DNA of 64,000 bases from Amycolatopsis roodepoortensis (GTDB taxonomy: Bacteria > Actinomycetota > Actinomycetes > Mycobacteriales > Pseudonocardiaceae). Position numbers and translations under genes: made by a program. The notes under the pieces are model-generated. The model did no database searches and was not told the DNA's origin. It saw only the letters and a program-made list of their open reading frames with translations. The stretch is from positions 1 through 64,000 of the forward strand of contig NZ_JADBEJ010000004.1 in NCBI RefSeq assembly GCF_014873915.1, in the 5' to 3' direction. Below, piece after piece: positions 28,138 through 37,517 of this stretch; positions within the stretch are counted from its first letter, which is position 1; every line of letters starts with the position of its first letter.

Positions 28138-29066
28138 CCGCTCTCGAAGCACTGACCGTCGGCCGCGTCGGGGTGGACCTCTACCCCGAACAGAGCGGCG
28201 TGCCGCTGGCCGGGGTCAGCACCTTCGCCAAGTCGCTCGGCGGCACCGCGACCAACGTCGCGGTCGCCGCCGCGCGGCTCGGCCGCTCGACGTCGGTGCT
28301 GACGAAGGTCGGCCCGGACGGCTTCGGCGAGTACGTGCGGCAGGCGCTGCGGGAGTTCGGCGTCTCGCCCGAGCACGTCGGCACGTCGGCCGGATTGCAG
28401 ACGCCGGTGGTGTTCTGCTCGCTGGACCCGCCCGCGGACCCGCCGCTGCTGTTCTACCGGTCCCCCATCGCCCCGGACCTGACCATCACGGAGAACGACG
28501 TCCCGTGGGACGTCGTGGAATCCGTTCCGCTGCTGTGGGTCACCGGAACCGGTGTCTCCGTCGAGCCGGCGCGCGGTACCCAGCGCAAGATGCTCGAACG
28601 GCGCGGACGCCGGTCGCACACCGTGCTGGACCTCGACTTCCGGCCGATGTTCTGGCCCGACACCGAGACGGCGCACGAAGAGATCCGCTGGATGCTCGAC
28701 CACGTCACGGTCGCCGTCGGCAACCGCACCGAGGCCGAGGTCGCCGTCGGCACGGCGGATCCCGACGAGGCCGCGTCCCGGATGCTGGCCAGGGGTGTCG
28801 AACTGGCGGTGATCAAGAAGGGCGCCGAAGGGGTGCTGGTGGCCACCGCCGAAGGTCGCTGGACCGTGCCGCCCCAGCGGGTCGAGGTCGTCTGCGGGCT
28901 CGGTGCCGGAGACGGTTTCGGTGGCGCGCTGATCCACGGTCTGCTGTCCGGCTGGGATCCGGTGCGCATCGCCACCTACGCCAACGCGGCGGGCGCGCTC
29001 GTCGCTTCCCGGCTCGCCTGCGCCGACGCCATGCCCACCGCCGACGAGATCGAGGAGTTGCTGTGA
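28134..29066 (+). CDS. iolC: 5-dehydro-2-deoxygluconokinase
   Basis: PfkB-family kinase of 310 residues that phosphorylates 5-dehydro-2-deoxy-D-gluconate in inositol breakdown. [15 protein letters not shown] binds substrate, [10 protein letters not shown] is typical of IolC, and [12 protein letters not shown] carries the catalytic Asp near the C-terminus. There is no fused C-terminal aldolase domain of the kind some IolC proteins carry. It sits between the transporter genes and iolB, overlapping both neighbours by four bases. Confidence 0.9.
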   Translation: MTALEALTVGRVGVDLYPEQSGVPLAGVSTFAKSLGGTATNVAVAAARLGRSTSVLTKVGPDGFGEYVRQALREFGVSPEHVGTSAGLQTPVVFCSLDPPADPPLLFYRSPIAPDLTITENDVPWDVVESVPLLWVTGTGVSVEPARGTQRKMLERRGRRSHTVLDLDFRPMFWPDTETAHEEIRWMLDHVTVAVGNRTEAEVAVGTADPDEAASRMLARGVELAVIKKGAEGVLVATAEGRWTVPPQRVEVVCGLGAGDGFGGALIHGLLSGWDPVRIATYANAAGALVASRLACADAMPTADEIEELL

Positions 29067-29953
29067 GCAAGCTGCACCGTCCACTCGGGACGCTTTCGGA
29101 CGAGCGGGACCCGGTCCGGCTCACCCCGGATTCGGCGGGCTGGGATTACAGCGGCCTGCGGGTACTCTCGCTGGCCGCCGGGGAGTCCAGGCTGGTGCGC
29201 ACGGGCGAGTACGAAGCGTTCGTCCTGCCCCTGTCCGGCGCGTGCACCGTCCGGGTCGACGGACAGGTCTTCGCACTCGACGGGCGGGATTCCGTGTTCA
29301 CCCGCGTCACGGATTTCGCCTATGTGCCACGGGACGCCGAAGTCGAGTTGTCGACAGTCGAGGGGATCGAGGTCGCCCTGCCGATGGCCCGCTGCACCCG
29401 TCGTCTCGAACCGCGCTACGGGCCGGCCGAGAACGTGCCGGTGGAGGTGCGCGGCGCGGGACAGGCGACCAGGCAGGTCACCAACTTCGGCGTGCCCGGT
29501 GTCTGGGACCACGCGGACAAGCTGAACGCCTGCGAGCTGATCACCCCGGGCGGCAACTGGTCGTCGTACCCGCCGCACAAACACGACGAGGCGTCCGACT
29601 GCGAGGTCGTCAACGAGGAGATCTACTACTTCCGTATCGCGGGCCGCGACGGCGTGACCCCTTCGCGCGAAGGGTTCGGCCTGCACCGGACGTACACCGC
29701 CGACGGTGAACTGGACGAGGACGTCGCGGTCCGGGACGGCGACGTCTTCCTGATCCCGCGCGGCTACCACGGTCCTTGCGTCGCCGCGCCCGGCTATCCG
29801 ATGTACTACCTGAACGTCCTGGCCGGGCCCGCCGACGAGCGTTCGATGGCCTTCTGCGACGACCCCGCGCACGGCTGGGTCCGCGACACGTGGAACGACC
29901 AGGAGCTCGATCCGCGTTGCCCGGTCACGAGCCACGAAGGGCGGGTCTCATGA
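29063..29953 (+). CDS. iolB: 5-deoxy-glucuronate isomerase
   Basis: A 296-residue double-cupin protein converting 5-deoxy-glucuronate to 5-dehydro-2-deoxygluconate. The metal-site region is YPPHKHDEA...EEIYYFRI, followed by IPRGYHGPCVAAPGYPMYYLNVLAGP, both strongly IolB-like. It begins at GTG 29063, overlapping the iolC stop, and overlaps iolD by four bases. Confidence 0.93.
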   Translation: MSKLHRPLGTLSDERDPVRLTPDSAGWDYSGLRVLSLAAGESRLVRTGEYEAFVLPLSGACTVRVDGQVFALDGRDSVFTRVTDFAYVPRDAEVELSTVEGIEVALPMARCTRRLEPRYGPAENVPVEVRGAGQATRQVTNFGVPGVWDHADKLNACELITPGGNWSSYPPHKHDEASDCEVVNEEIYYFRIAGRDGVTPSREGFGLHRTYTADGELDEDVAVRDGDVFLIPRGYHGPCVAAPGYPMYYLNVLAGPADERSMAFCDDPAHGWVRDTWNDQELDPRCPVTSHEGRVS

Positions 29954-31788
29954 AGCTGACCACGGCACAGGCCCTCGTGCGCTGGCTGCTGGCACAGCGG
30001 TCGGAAACCCTGGACGGGCGGGAGGTCTCGTTGTTCCCCGGGGTGTTCGCGATCTTCGGGCACGGCAACGTCCTCGGTCTCGGCACCGCGCTGGAAGAGC
30101 ACCGGGACGAGCTTCCCGTATGGCGAGGGCAGACCGAGCAGGGCATGGCGCTCGCGGCGGTCGGCTACGCCAAGGCGACGCACCGGCGGCAGGTCGGCGT
30201 GGTGACGTCGTCGATCGGTCCCGGCGCGCTGAACATGGTCACCGCGGCCGGGGTCGCGCACGCGAACCGGTTGCCGGTACTGCTGCTCCCCGGGGACACC
30301 TTCACCAGCCGCGCCCCCGATCCGGTGTTGCAGCAGGTGGAGCATTTCGGTGATCCGACGGCCACGGTCAACGACGCCTTCCGCGCGGTGAGCCGGTATT
30401 TCGACCGGATCACCCGGCCGGAGCAGTTGCTTTCGACGCTGCCGCAGGTCGCCAGGGTGCTGACCGATCCGGCGGACGCGGGGCCCGTGACGCTGGCGCT
30501 CCCCCAGGACGTCCAGGCGGAGACCTACGATTTCCCGGACGCCTTGTTCGCGCCGGTGACCCATCGCCCGCAGCGCCCGCGGCCCGATCGCCGGGCGCTC
30601 ACCGAAGCGGCGGGCCTGCTCCGGGCGGCGCGGAAACCGTTGCTGGTACTAGGCGGCGGCGTCCGGTATTCCGGCGCGGGCGCGCGGGCGCTGGCCTTCG
30701 CCGAGCGGCACGGCATCCCGGTCACCGAGACCACGGCGGGGCGCACCCTGGTCCCGCACGGCCATCCGCTGCACGCCGGCCCGCTCGGGGTCACCGGCTC
30801 GACCTCGGCGAACGTGCTGGCCGCCGAGTCCGACGTCGTGCTGGCAGTCGGCACTCGCCTGCAGGATTTCACCACGGCGTCCTGGACGGTGTTCTCCCCG
30901 GACGTCCGCCTGATCACGCTGAACGCCGCCCGGTTCGACGCGGTCAAGCACGGTGCGCTGGCCGTCGTGGGCGACGCCGACGCGGGTCTCGTGGATCTGT
31001 CCGCCCAGCTCGAAAACTGGCAGGTCGATCCACTGTGGACGGAGCGCGCCTCGGCGGAACGCGCCCGCTGGGACGCGCATATCGACACCCTGCGTGCCGC
31101 TTCCGGCGAGGTGCCGACGTACGCCCAGATCGTCGGCGCGGTCAACGACCTCTCCGGACCGAACGACTACGTGATGACCGCGTCCGGCGGGATGCCGGGC
31201 GAACTGATCGGCGGCTGGCGCGGTTCGGGCTCGATCGGCATGGACGTCGAGTACGGGTTCTCGTGCATGGGCTACGAACTCGCGGGTGCCTGGGGTGCGG
31301 CGATGGCGCATACCGAGGGCCTGGTCACCACGATGCTGGGCGACGGTTCGTACCTGATGCTGAACTCCGAACTGTTCTCGGCCGCCTTCGCCGGTCATCC
31401 CTTCGTGGCGGTGGTCTGCGACAACGACGGCTACGCGGTCATCGCCCGGCTGCAGGAGGGGCAGGGCGGCAAACCGTTCAACAACTTCCTCGGTGACTGC
31501 CGGAGCGCGCACACCGCGCCGCCTCGGGTCGACTTCGCGCGGCACGCGGAGTCGCTGGGTTGCGCGGTGTTCACAGGGTCCACTGTGGACGACGTACGGG
31601 CGGCGTACGCGAAGGCACGGGAAGCCGCGGTGGCCGAGCACCGGCCGGCGGTGGTCGTGGTGCGCACCCGGCCGGACGCGTGGACCGAAGCCGGTGCCTG
31701 GTGGGAAGTAGGCGTTCCGGAACACCTTTCCGGACGTGCGGACTTCGAGGAGAACAAGGCCGGACAGGTCAGGTACTTGACGAACTGA
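29950..31788 (+). CDS. iolD: 3D-(3,5/4)-trihydroxycyclohexane-1,2-dione hydrolase
   Basis: Thiamine-diphosphate enzyme of 612 residues that opens the ring of the inositol-derived dione. The N-terminal FGHGNVLGLG and the catalytic-glutamate region RGQTEQGMALAA come first. The ThDP/Mg motif MLGDGSYLMLNSELFSA lies near residue 463. It is the last iol gene, and its end overlaps the convergent LysR gene by 20 bases. iolA and iolJ are not in this window. Confidence 0.93.
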   Translation: MKLTTAQALVRWLLAQRSETLDGREVSLFPGVFAIFGHGNVLGLGTALEEHRDELPVWRGQTEQGMALAAVGYAKATHRRQVGVVTSSIGPGALNMVTAAGVAHANRLPVLLLPGDTFTSRAPDPVLQQVEHFGDPTATVNDAFRAVSRYFDRITRPEQLLSTLPQVARVLTDPADAGPVTLALPQDVQAETYDFPDALFAPVTHRPQRPRPDRRALTEAAGLLRAARKPLLVLGGGVRYSGAGARALAFAERHGIPVTETTAGRTLVPHGHPLHAGPLGVTGSTSANVLAAESDVVLAVGTRLQDFTTASWTVFSPDVRLITLNAARFDAVKHGALAVVGDADAGLVDLSAQLENWQVDPLWTERASAERARWDAHIDTLRAASGEVPTYAQIVGAVNDLSGPNDYVMTASGGMPGELIGGWRGSGSIGMDVEYGFSCMGYELAGAWGAAMAHTEGLVTTMLGDGSYLMLNSELFSAAFAGHPFVAVVCDNDGYAVIARLQEGQGGKPFNNFLGDCRSAHTAPPRVDFARHAESLGCAVFTGSTVDDVRAAYAKAREAAVAEHRPAVVVVRTRPDAWTEAGAWWEVGVPEHLSGRADFEENKAGQVRYLTN

Positions 31789-32662
31789 CGAGACGCACCG
31801 CCCGCACGAACGCTCCCACCAGCGGGCCGGTGCTCTCCTTCGGCCAGGCCAGTGCGATCCGCAGTGGCTCGATGTCGGCGATCGGGCGCCACACCAGATC
31901 CGGATGCGCGTAGAACCTCGCCATCGACTCCGGCGAGATGCAGACCGCGTCGGTGGTGGCGACGAGTTCGAGCATCTCCTCCACGTTGCCGTTCTCCGGT
32001 CCCCAGTTCGGGGCCGAGCCGTCGGGACGCGGGTTGACCGCCCACCAGTCGACCCACTCGGGCGGAGCGTTGCGGGTCCACAGCAAAGGCGCGTCGCGGA
32101 GATCGCGGATGACGACTTCTTCCTTGGCAGACAAGGGATGCGACGCGTTCATGGCGACCCATCGCCGTTCGGTGGCGACGACTTCGGCGTGCAAACCGGT
32201 CAGATCGGCGGGTAGCCAGACGAACGCGATGTCCGCGAGTCCGTCACGTAACGCCTGCGCCTCACCACCCCAGTCGAACCGCTTCGGTTCGATGGTCGCG
32301 TCGGGGTGGCGTTCGGTGAACAGGGTCCGCGCCCGCCGGGCGAGCGGACCGCCGCCGGTCGCGACGAAGCCGACCCGCAGGACGCTGCCCGCGGCCGCGG
32401 CGGCCGTGCGCACGAGACGGCCGGTGAGCTGCCAGTCGGCGAGGAGGCGGCGCGCGGCGGGCAGGAGTACCTCACCGGCGGCGGTCAGCCGGATCTCCGA
32501 GTTCCCGCGGGTGAACAGGTCCGTGCCGAGCCGGGACTCCAGTTGCCGGATCTGGCGGCTCAGCGACGGCTGCGTGACGAACAGGGCTTCGGCGGCCCTG
32601 GTGAAGCTCAGATGTTCCGCGACGGCGACGAAATAGCGCAGCACCCTCGTGTCGACATCCAT
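31769..32662 (-). CDS. LysR-family transcriptional regulator
   Basis: A 297-residue regulator. ATG 32662 follows GGGAGG by eight bases and gives MDVDTRVLRYFVAVAEHLSFTRAAEAL, the standard LysR N-terminus; the upstream in-frame extension lacks support. The helix-turn-helix spans about residues 18-40, followed by a two-lobed effector domain. It is divergent from the NTF2-like and SDR genes, the usual arrangement for a LysR regulator and its target. Confidence 0.92.
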   Translation of the reverse strand: MDVDTRVLRYFVAVAEHLSFTRAAEALFVTQPSLSRQIRQLESRLGTDLFTRGNSEIRLTAAGEVLLPAARRLLADWQLTGRLVRTAAAAAGSVLRVGFVATGGGPLARRARTLFTERHPDATIEPKRFDWGGEAQALRDGLADIAFVWLPADLTGLHAEVVATERRWVAMNASHPLSAKEEVVIRDLRDAPLLWTRNAPPEWVDWWAVNPRPDGSAPNWGPENGNVEEMLELVATTDAVCISPESMARFYAHPDLVWRPIADIEPLRIALAWPKESTGPLVGAFVRAVRLVSSSST

Positions 32663-32765
32663 GTCCCGATCCTCCCGATGCCCAGAACGTATGGGTACGG
32701 GCATTGGACCGCCGTGAGGTTCCGGTGATTGCGTGGACGGCATCCACTTCTGGAGGGAAAAGACC

Positions 32766-33311
32766 GTGGAAGACCGAAGGACACCGATCGACCGGGCGAC
32801 GTTCCTGCGGGCAGGCGGCGCCGGCGCCGCCGCGCTGCTGGCCACGTCCCTGACCGGCGGGACCGCCTCCGCCGTGCCGGAGCGGACCCGGGAGCACCCG
32901 AACGTCGCGCTGATCCGCCGTTACTACGAGGCTTACGGGTCCGGCGATCTCAACGCCCTCAAGCAGTTCTTCACACCGGACATCCGGTGGACGATCCCGG
33001 GACACCATCCGCTCGCCGGGACCAAGACCGGTGCGGACGAGGTGATCGCCTTCTTCGGCGAGCTCGCCCGTGCTGGATTCCGCGCGGAGGTGCTGTACCT
33101 GGCCGCGGACGGCGACCGGGTGGTCGATCTGCACCGCGGCTGGAGCACCACGCCCGCCGGGCTGGACATCACCTGGGTGCTCGCCTATCGCATCCAGGGC
33201 AGGCGGATCGCCGAGGCGATCAACTTCGCGTCCGACCAGCACGCCGCCGACGCGTTCTTCTGGCGGCAATATCCGCTGGCACGGATTCCCGACCGTCTCG
33301 CCGAGGGCTGA
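32766..33311 (+). CDS. Exported SnoaL/NTF2-like protein
   Basis: A 181-residue protein. The GTG at 32766 is chosen because GGAGG sits about nine bases upstream. The N-terminus (RATFLRAGGAGAAALLATSLTGGTASA) looks like an export signal, Tat-like but with an imperfect arginine pair. The mature part is an NTF2-like fold with NVALIRRYYEAYGSGDLNALKQFF and RWTIPGHHPLAGTKTG, as in SnoaL-like ketosteroid-isomerase relatives. Only three bases separate it from the SDR gene, so the two are an operon. Confidence 0.82.
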   Translation: MEDRRTPIDRATFLRAGGAGAAALLATSLTGGTASAVPERTREHPNVALIRRYYEAYGSGDLNALKQFFTPDIRWTIPGHHPLAGTKTGADEVIAFFGELARAGFRAEVLYLAADGDRVVDLHRGWSTTPAGLDITWVLAYRIQGRRIAEAINFASDQHAADAFFWRQYPLARIPDRLAEG

Positions 33312-33314
33312 GCG

Positions 33315-34175
33315 ATGGACACCTCACGCAGGCGAGTGCTGACCGCGGGTGCCCTGGGGCTCGCGGCGACGGCCATGGCGCCGACCGGCGCGGCCACCGC
33401 CGCGGAACGGTCACGAGGCCGGTTCGACGGCAAAGTCGTGCTGATCACCGGCGCGACCTCGGGCATCGGTGCCGCCACGGCACGGGCGATGGCGGACGAG
33501 GGCGCGAAGGTGTTCTTCTGCGGCCGCCGCGAAAAACTCGGCCAGGAGGTCGCGGCCGGAATCCGGGCGCGGGGCGGCGAGGCGACCTTCCGCCGCGCGG
33601 ACGTCCGGGTGGAGGCCGACGTGCGCGGCCTGGTCGACCAGTGCGTGCGCCGTTACGGCCGCTTGGACATCGCCGTCAACAACGCGGGGATCGAAAGCCC
33701 CCGCGCGGTACCGCTCGCCGAGCAGACCCTGGCCGACCTGGAGGACGTCTGGCGCACCAACACGGCCGGGGTCTTCCTCGGGATGAAGTACGAGATCCCG
33801 CGGATGCTCGCGCAGGGTGGTGGCGTCATCGTCAACACCGCCTCGATCTCCGCCGAGGTCGGGTTCGCCACCATCGCGCCCTACAACGCGAGCAAGCACG
33901 GTGTCACGTCGCTGACCAAGGTCGCGGCGCTCGAGTACGCGGACAAGAACATCCGGGTCAACGCGTTCGCTCCGGGCGCCGTGGATACCCCGATGCTCCG
34001 CCGCGCCGCGGAGGCCTTCGGCCTGACCTACGAACAGATCGCGCAGGACTATCCGATCAAGCGCATCGTGCGGCCGGAGGAGATGGCGACCGTGGTGATG
34101 TGGCTCAGCTCCCCGGATTCGAGCGCGGTGACCGGGACCGACGTCGACGCGAGCGGCGGTTACCTGACGGGCTGA
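33315..34175 (+). CDS. Short-chain dehydrogenase/reductase with Tat-type signal
   Basis: A 286-residue SDR. The NAD(P) motif TGATSGIG, NNAG, a catalytic Ser region (NTASISAEVG) and the YNASK pair are all present, and the length after the leader is normal. The leader TSRRRVLTAGALGLAATAMAPTGAATA carries an RRR and a hydrophobic stretch like a Tat signal. An exported SDR is unusual because NAD(P) is cytoplasmic; it may fold with cofactor before export, or the leader may be misread. Substrate unknown. Confidence 0.85.
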   Translation: MDTSRRRVLTAGALGLAATAMAPTGAATAAERSRGRFDGKVVLITGATSGIGAATARAMADEGAKVFFCGRREKLGQEVAAGIRARGGEATFRRADVRVEADVRGLVDQCVRRYGRLDIAVNNAGIESPRAVPLAEQTLADLEDVWRTNTAGVFLGMKYEIPRMLAQGGGVIVNTASISAEVGFATIAPYNASKHGVTSLTKVAALEYADKNIRVNAFAPGAVDTPMLRRAAEAFGLTYEQIAQDYPIKRIVRPEEMATVVMWLSSPDSSAVTGTDVDASGGYLTG

Positions 34176-34176
34176 C

Positions 34177-35037
34177 TCACTTCACGAAGCTGGCGAAGTA
34201 TCCGGCCGCCATGTCTTCCGCACCGTGTCCGGCCGCGGAAGCGCGGGCGAAGCGGGCTCGTCCGGCCTCGACGGCGTCCAGCCGGACACCCGCGCGGCCC
34301 GCGGCCTCCAGTACCAGCCGGGAGTCCTTCTCGGCGTTGTCGACCGAGAAGGAGGTGGTGTAGTCGTTCTCGAGGATCGCGGCGGATTTCGCCTGGAAGT
34401 AGCCGTTGTCCATCGGGCCGCCGGTGACGACGTCGACGAAATGCCGTGGGTCGACACCGAGCCCTTCGGCCAGCGAGAGTGCTTCGCCGACACCGTGGGT
34501 CAGCGCGATCACCCAGGTGTTCAGCACCAGTTTGAGCCTGCTCGCCGCGCCGGTGCGCCCGTCTTCGCCGACCCACAGCGTGCGCTTGCCGATGGCGTCG
34601 AACAGCGGCTGGACGGTCTCGCGTGCCTCGGCGGCGCCCGCCGCCAGCACGATCAGCTGGCCCAGCTCGGCGGGCTGACGGGTGCCCTGCACCGGTGCGT
34701 CGACGAACACGAGGCCGTGCTCGTCCGCGTACGCGACCAGCTCGTCGACAGCGTCGCCGACGGTGCTGAGCTGGACCCAGATCGTTCCGGCGGCGGGGCC
34801 TGCCGCACGGATCGCCTCCAGTACCGCCGGGCCGTCGGTGAGGACCGTGATCACGACCGGCGCGCCCTCGACGGCTTCCGCGGCGCTCGCCGCGACCCGG
34901 ACACCGTCCCCGGACAGGGCTTCGGCCTTGGCCGGGGTGCGGTTCCAGGCACGGACCTCGAACCCGGCCTTGCTCAGGTTGCGGGCGACCGGGGCACCGA
35001 TGATTCCAGTGCCGAGCACCGCGACGGTCTTCGTCAT
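34177..35037 (-). CDS. NAD(P)-dependent beta-hydroxyacid dehydrogenase-like protein
   Basis: A 286-residue member of the 3-hydroxyisobutyrate dehydrogenase superfamily. It has the Rossmann motif VLGTGIIGAPVARNL, the substrate-binding DAPVQGTRQPAE and a K-containing helix (RLKLVLNTWV) where the catalytic lysine is expected. The motifs also fit imine reductase-like proteins, so the substrate is open. It lies downstream of a TetR gene on the same strand, 58 bases away, and its stop nearly abuts the convergent SDR gene. Confidence 0.85.
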   Translation of the reverse strand: MTKTVAVLGTGIIGAPVARNLSKAGFEVRAWNRTPAKAEALSGDGVRVAASAAEAVEGAPVVITVLTDGPAVLEAIRAAGPAAGTIWVQLSTVGDAVDELVAYADEHGLVFVDAPVQGTRQPAELGQLIVLAAGAAEARETVQPLFDAIGKRTLWVGEDGRTGAASRLKLVLNTWVIALTHGVGEALSLAEGLGVDPRHFVDVVTGGPMDNGYFQAKSAAILENDYTTSFSVDNAEKDSRLVLEAAGRAGVRLDAVEAGRARFARASAAGHGAEDMAAGYFASFVK

Positions 35038-35095
35038 GACTTGGCTTGCTCCTTGCCAATAGTGGAATGGACGTTAAAGAACGAAACTTGGAAGA

Positions 35096-35674
35096 TCACA
35101 ACGCTTGGACGGTGGTTTCGACGATCTGGGTGAGCGCCCGCCGGTCCGCGGTCTTTCCCAGCACCCGCAGGCCGTACATCGCGGCGAGCGTGAACCGCGC
35201 CAGCGCCCGCGGGTCCCGGTCCGGGCCGATCTCGCCCGCGTCCCTCGCGGCGGCGAAGGCGGCGTGGAAGGCGTTCTCCACCCGTTCGAAGTCGTGGCGG
35301 ACGAGGGCGGTGACCTCGTCGTCGATCCCGCCGAGCTCGATGGCGGCGTTGACGGCGAGGCAGCCGCGATGCCCGGCCGACTGGTCCAGCTCGTCGTCGG
35401 CGACGTCCATCAGAACACGCCTGACCCGCGCCCGGATGGACTCCGGCGCGGCCAGCATCTCCTCGATCCGGACGGCCGTCGTCTCCTCGTACCTGCGCAG
35501 CGCCTCGCTGAACAGCTGCTGCTTGCCCGAGAACGTGTTGTACAGGCTTCCCCGGCCCAGCCCGGTGCCGTCGACCAGATCCTGGGCCGACGTGGCCGCG
35601 TATCCCTTGCGCCAGAACGTACTGACGGCGGCATCGAGTACTTCGGTGGGATCGAATCCCTTGGGGCGCGGCAT
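35096..35674 (-). CDS. TetR-family transcriptional regulator
   Basis: A 192-residue regulator starting MPRPKGFDPTEVLDAAVSTFWRKGYAATSAQDLVDGTGLGRGSLYNTFSGKQQLF, a complete TetR helix-turn-helix. The upstream in-frame codons are not supported. It is followed by the dehydrogenase-like gene, its probable co-transcribed target. The short upstream gap contains TAACGATCGGTCAA, a palindrome-like sequence around CGATCG that may be its operator (inference). Confidence 0.9.
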   Translation of the reverse strand: MPRPKGFDPTEVLDAAVSTFWRKGYAATSAQDLVDGTGLGRGSLYNTFSGKQQLFSEALRRYEETTAVRIEEMLAAPESIRARVRRVLMDVADDELDQSAGHRGCLAVNAAIELGGIDDEVTALVRHDFERVENAFHAAFAAARDAGEIGPDRDPRALARFTLAAMYGLRVLGKTADRRALTQIVETTVQAL

Positions 35675-35722
35675 GGCGCCAGCATGCCACGTTTTGTAAC
35701 GATCGGTCAAATATCGACGACC

Positions 35723-36820
35723 TCAGCGTCCGAGCAGGCGCCGGATCTCGGTGACGGCCGCGCGGCCCGCCCGGTTCGCGCCGACGGTGCTGGCGGACGG
35801 GCCGTAGCCGACCAGGTGCAGCCGCGGTTCGGCGACGACGCGGGTGCCGTCCATCCGGATGCCCCCGCCGGCCGCCCGCAGGCGCAGCGGCGCGAGATGG
35901 TCGATCGCGGCACGGAACCCGGTGGCCCACAGGATGACGTCTGCGGGCTCGAAGGTGCCGTCCGCCCACTCCACGCCGTCCGGCGTGATCCGCTGGAACA
36001 TCGGGTGCCGGTCGAGGATCCCCGCGTCGATGCCGGCGCGCACCTCGGGGGTCACCGCCAGATCGGTCACGCTGACGACGCTCTTCGGCGGCAGGCCCTC
36101 GCGGACACGCCGATCGACCTTCGCGACGGCCTCGCGGCCCCAGTTCTCGTCGAACGGCTCGTCCCGCCACACCGGCGGGCGCCGCGTCACCCAGCGCGTC
36201 GAGCGCGCGAACGGCGCGATCTCCAGCAACAGCTGCACGGCCGACGCGCCACCGCCGACCACGACGACGCGTTTGCCGCGGAAATCGCCGACGCCGGTGT
36301 AGTCGGCGGTGTGCAATTGGCGGCCGCGGAAGGTCTCCTGCCCCGGGTAGTACGGCCAGAACGGGCGGTCCCAGGTACCGGTCGCGCTGATCACCGCACG
36401 CGCGGCCCAGCTTTCCACCGCGCTCGCGACCACCAGCCGGTCGCCCTCGGCGCTCACCGACAGGACGTCGACGGGCCGGTGGACCGGAAGGTCGTAGGTG
36501 CGCTCGAACCGGCCGAAGTACTCGGCGACGGCCTCCGACGCGGGCTGTTTCGGATCCGGGGTGCCGAAGGACATGCCAGGAAGGTCGTAGACACCGTGGA
36601 CCTTCTCCATCACCAGCGAAGGCCAGCGGTACTGCCACGCGCCACCGGGCCGTTTGCCGTGGTCGAGCACGACGAAACCACCGCCCGAGGCACTCTTTCC
36701 CGCCGAGGGCGCATTGGCGCTGTCGTTGGCGAATCCCGCGCGGCGCAGGTGATACGCCGCCGACAGACCGGCCTGCCCCGCCCCGATCACCGCCACGTCG
36801 ACTTCGTGATCCGCCTTCAT
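35723..36820 (-). CDS. Flavin-containing monooxygenase-like NAD(P)-binding protein
   Basis: A 365-residue FAD/NADPH protein. The FAD motif AVIGAGQAGLSAAYHL is near the N-terminus, the NADPH motif VVVVGGGASAVQ near the middle, and ATGFR close to the C-terminus as in FMO/YUCCA/CzcO-like proteins. A Ser/Ala/Gly-rich stretch (about residues 31-47) interrupts the first Rossmann fold, which normally continues directly into FVVLD, and is probably a surface loop. Substrate unknown. Confidence 0.85.
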   Translation of the reverse strand: MKADHEVDVAVIGAGQAGLSAAYHLRRAGFANDSANAPSAGKSASGGGFVVLDHGKRPGGAWQYRWPSLVMEKVHGVYDLPGMSFGTPDPKQPASEAVAEYFGRFERTYDLPVHRPVDVLSVSAEGDRLVVASAVESWAARAVISATGTWDRPFWPYYPGQETFRGRQLHTADYTGVGDFRGKRVVVVGGGASAVQLLLEIAPFARSTRWVTRRPPVWRDEPFDENWGREAVAKVDRRVREGLPPKSVVSVTDLAVTPEVRAGIDAGILDRHPMFQRITPDGVEWADGTFEPADVILWATGFRAAIDHLAPLRLRAAGGGIRMDGTRVVAEPRLHLVGYGPSASTVGANRAGRAAVTEIRRLLGR

Positions 36821-36862
36821 ACCGGGTTCAACGGCTCCCGGAAGCAGCTATTTCCTTCTACG

Positions 36863-37495
36863 TCACTGTGTCCGCTGCGTCACAGCCCTGACGATGGCGA
36901 CGATCAGGAGTACCCCGGCGAGCACCACCAGCACCGGTGCCACGCGTTTGACCACGGAATCGCCCGCGTACTCCATCAGGTCGATGGCCTCGCCCTCCGG
37001 CACCGGCTTTACCGCTTTCAACGGCGGGCGTTCTTCGGGCTTCTCAGGCTCAGGGGTACCGAGCTTGCCGGACAGGCAGTCCGCGAACGAGTCGAGGATC
37101 TTGCCGCCGACCTCGGAGATCATCCCGCGCCCGAACTGCGCGGGTTTACCGGTGACCGCCAGCTCCGTGGCGACGGCGCCATGGGTGACGCCGTCCTTCT
37201 CGGTCAGGGTGAGCGTCACCGTCGCCGACGCCGTGCCCGCGCCGCGGGCGTCCTTCCCGGCGGCCTTGATGACCACCTTCTTCGCGTCGGCGTTCTTCTC
37301 GACGAACTGGCCGGTTCCCTTGTAGAGCAGGGAGATCGGCCCGAGCTTGACCTTCACCGTGCCCTTGAAGGCGTCCCCGTCGACTTCGGTGACGGTGGCA
37401 CCCGGCATGCACGGCGCCACCCGTTCCGGATCGATGACGGCCTTCCAGACCTCGCCGACCGGGGCGGGAACGGTGAATTCGTGGTCGAGCCGCAC
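36863..37495 (-). CDS. SRPBCC/CoxG-family protein with C-terminal membrane anchor
   Basis: A 210-residue protein. The first 150 residues match the carbon monoxide dehydrogenase subunit G (polyketide-cyclase-like) family: FTVPAPVGEVWKAVIDPERVAPCMPGA and LAVTGKPAQFGRGMISEVGGKIL. A charged linker and one C-terminal helix (VLVVLAGVLLIVAIVRAV) follow. CoxG proteins tether the molybdenum hydroxylase to the membrane in known systems. It is downstream of the M subunit on the same strand, completing an S-L-M-G operon. Confidence 0.88.
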   Translation of the reverse strand: MRLDHEFTVPAPVGEVWKAVIDPERVAPCMPGATVTEVDGDAFKGTVKVKLGPISLLYKGTGQFVEKNADAKKVVIKAAGKDARGAGTASATVTLTLTEKDGVTHGAVATELAVTGKPAQFGRGMISEVGGKILDSFADCLSGKLGTPEPEKPEERPPLKAVKPVPEGEAIDLMEYAGDSVVKRVAPVLVVLAGVLLIVAIVRAVTQRTQ

Positions 37496-37517
37496 GGGCC
37501 GACCTCCCTTCTGTGTC

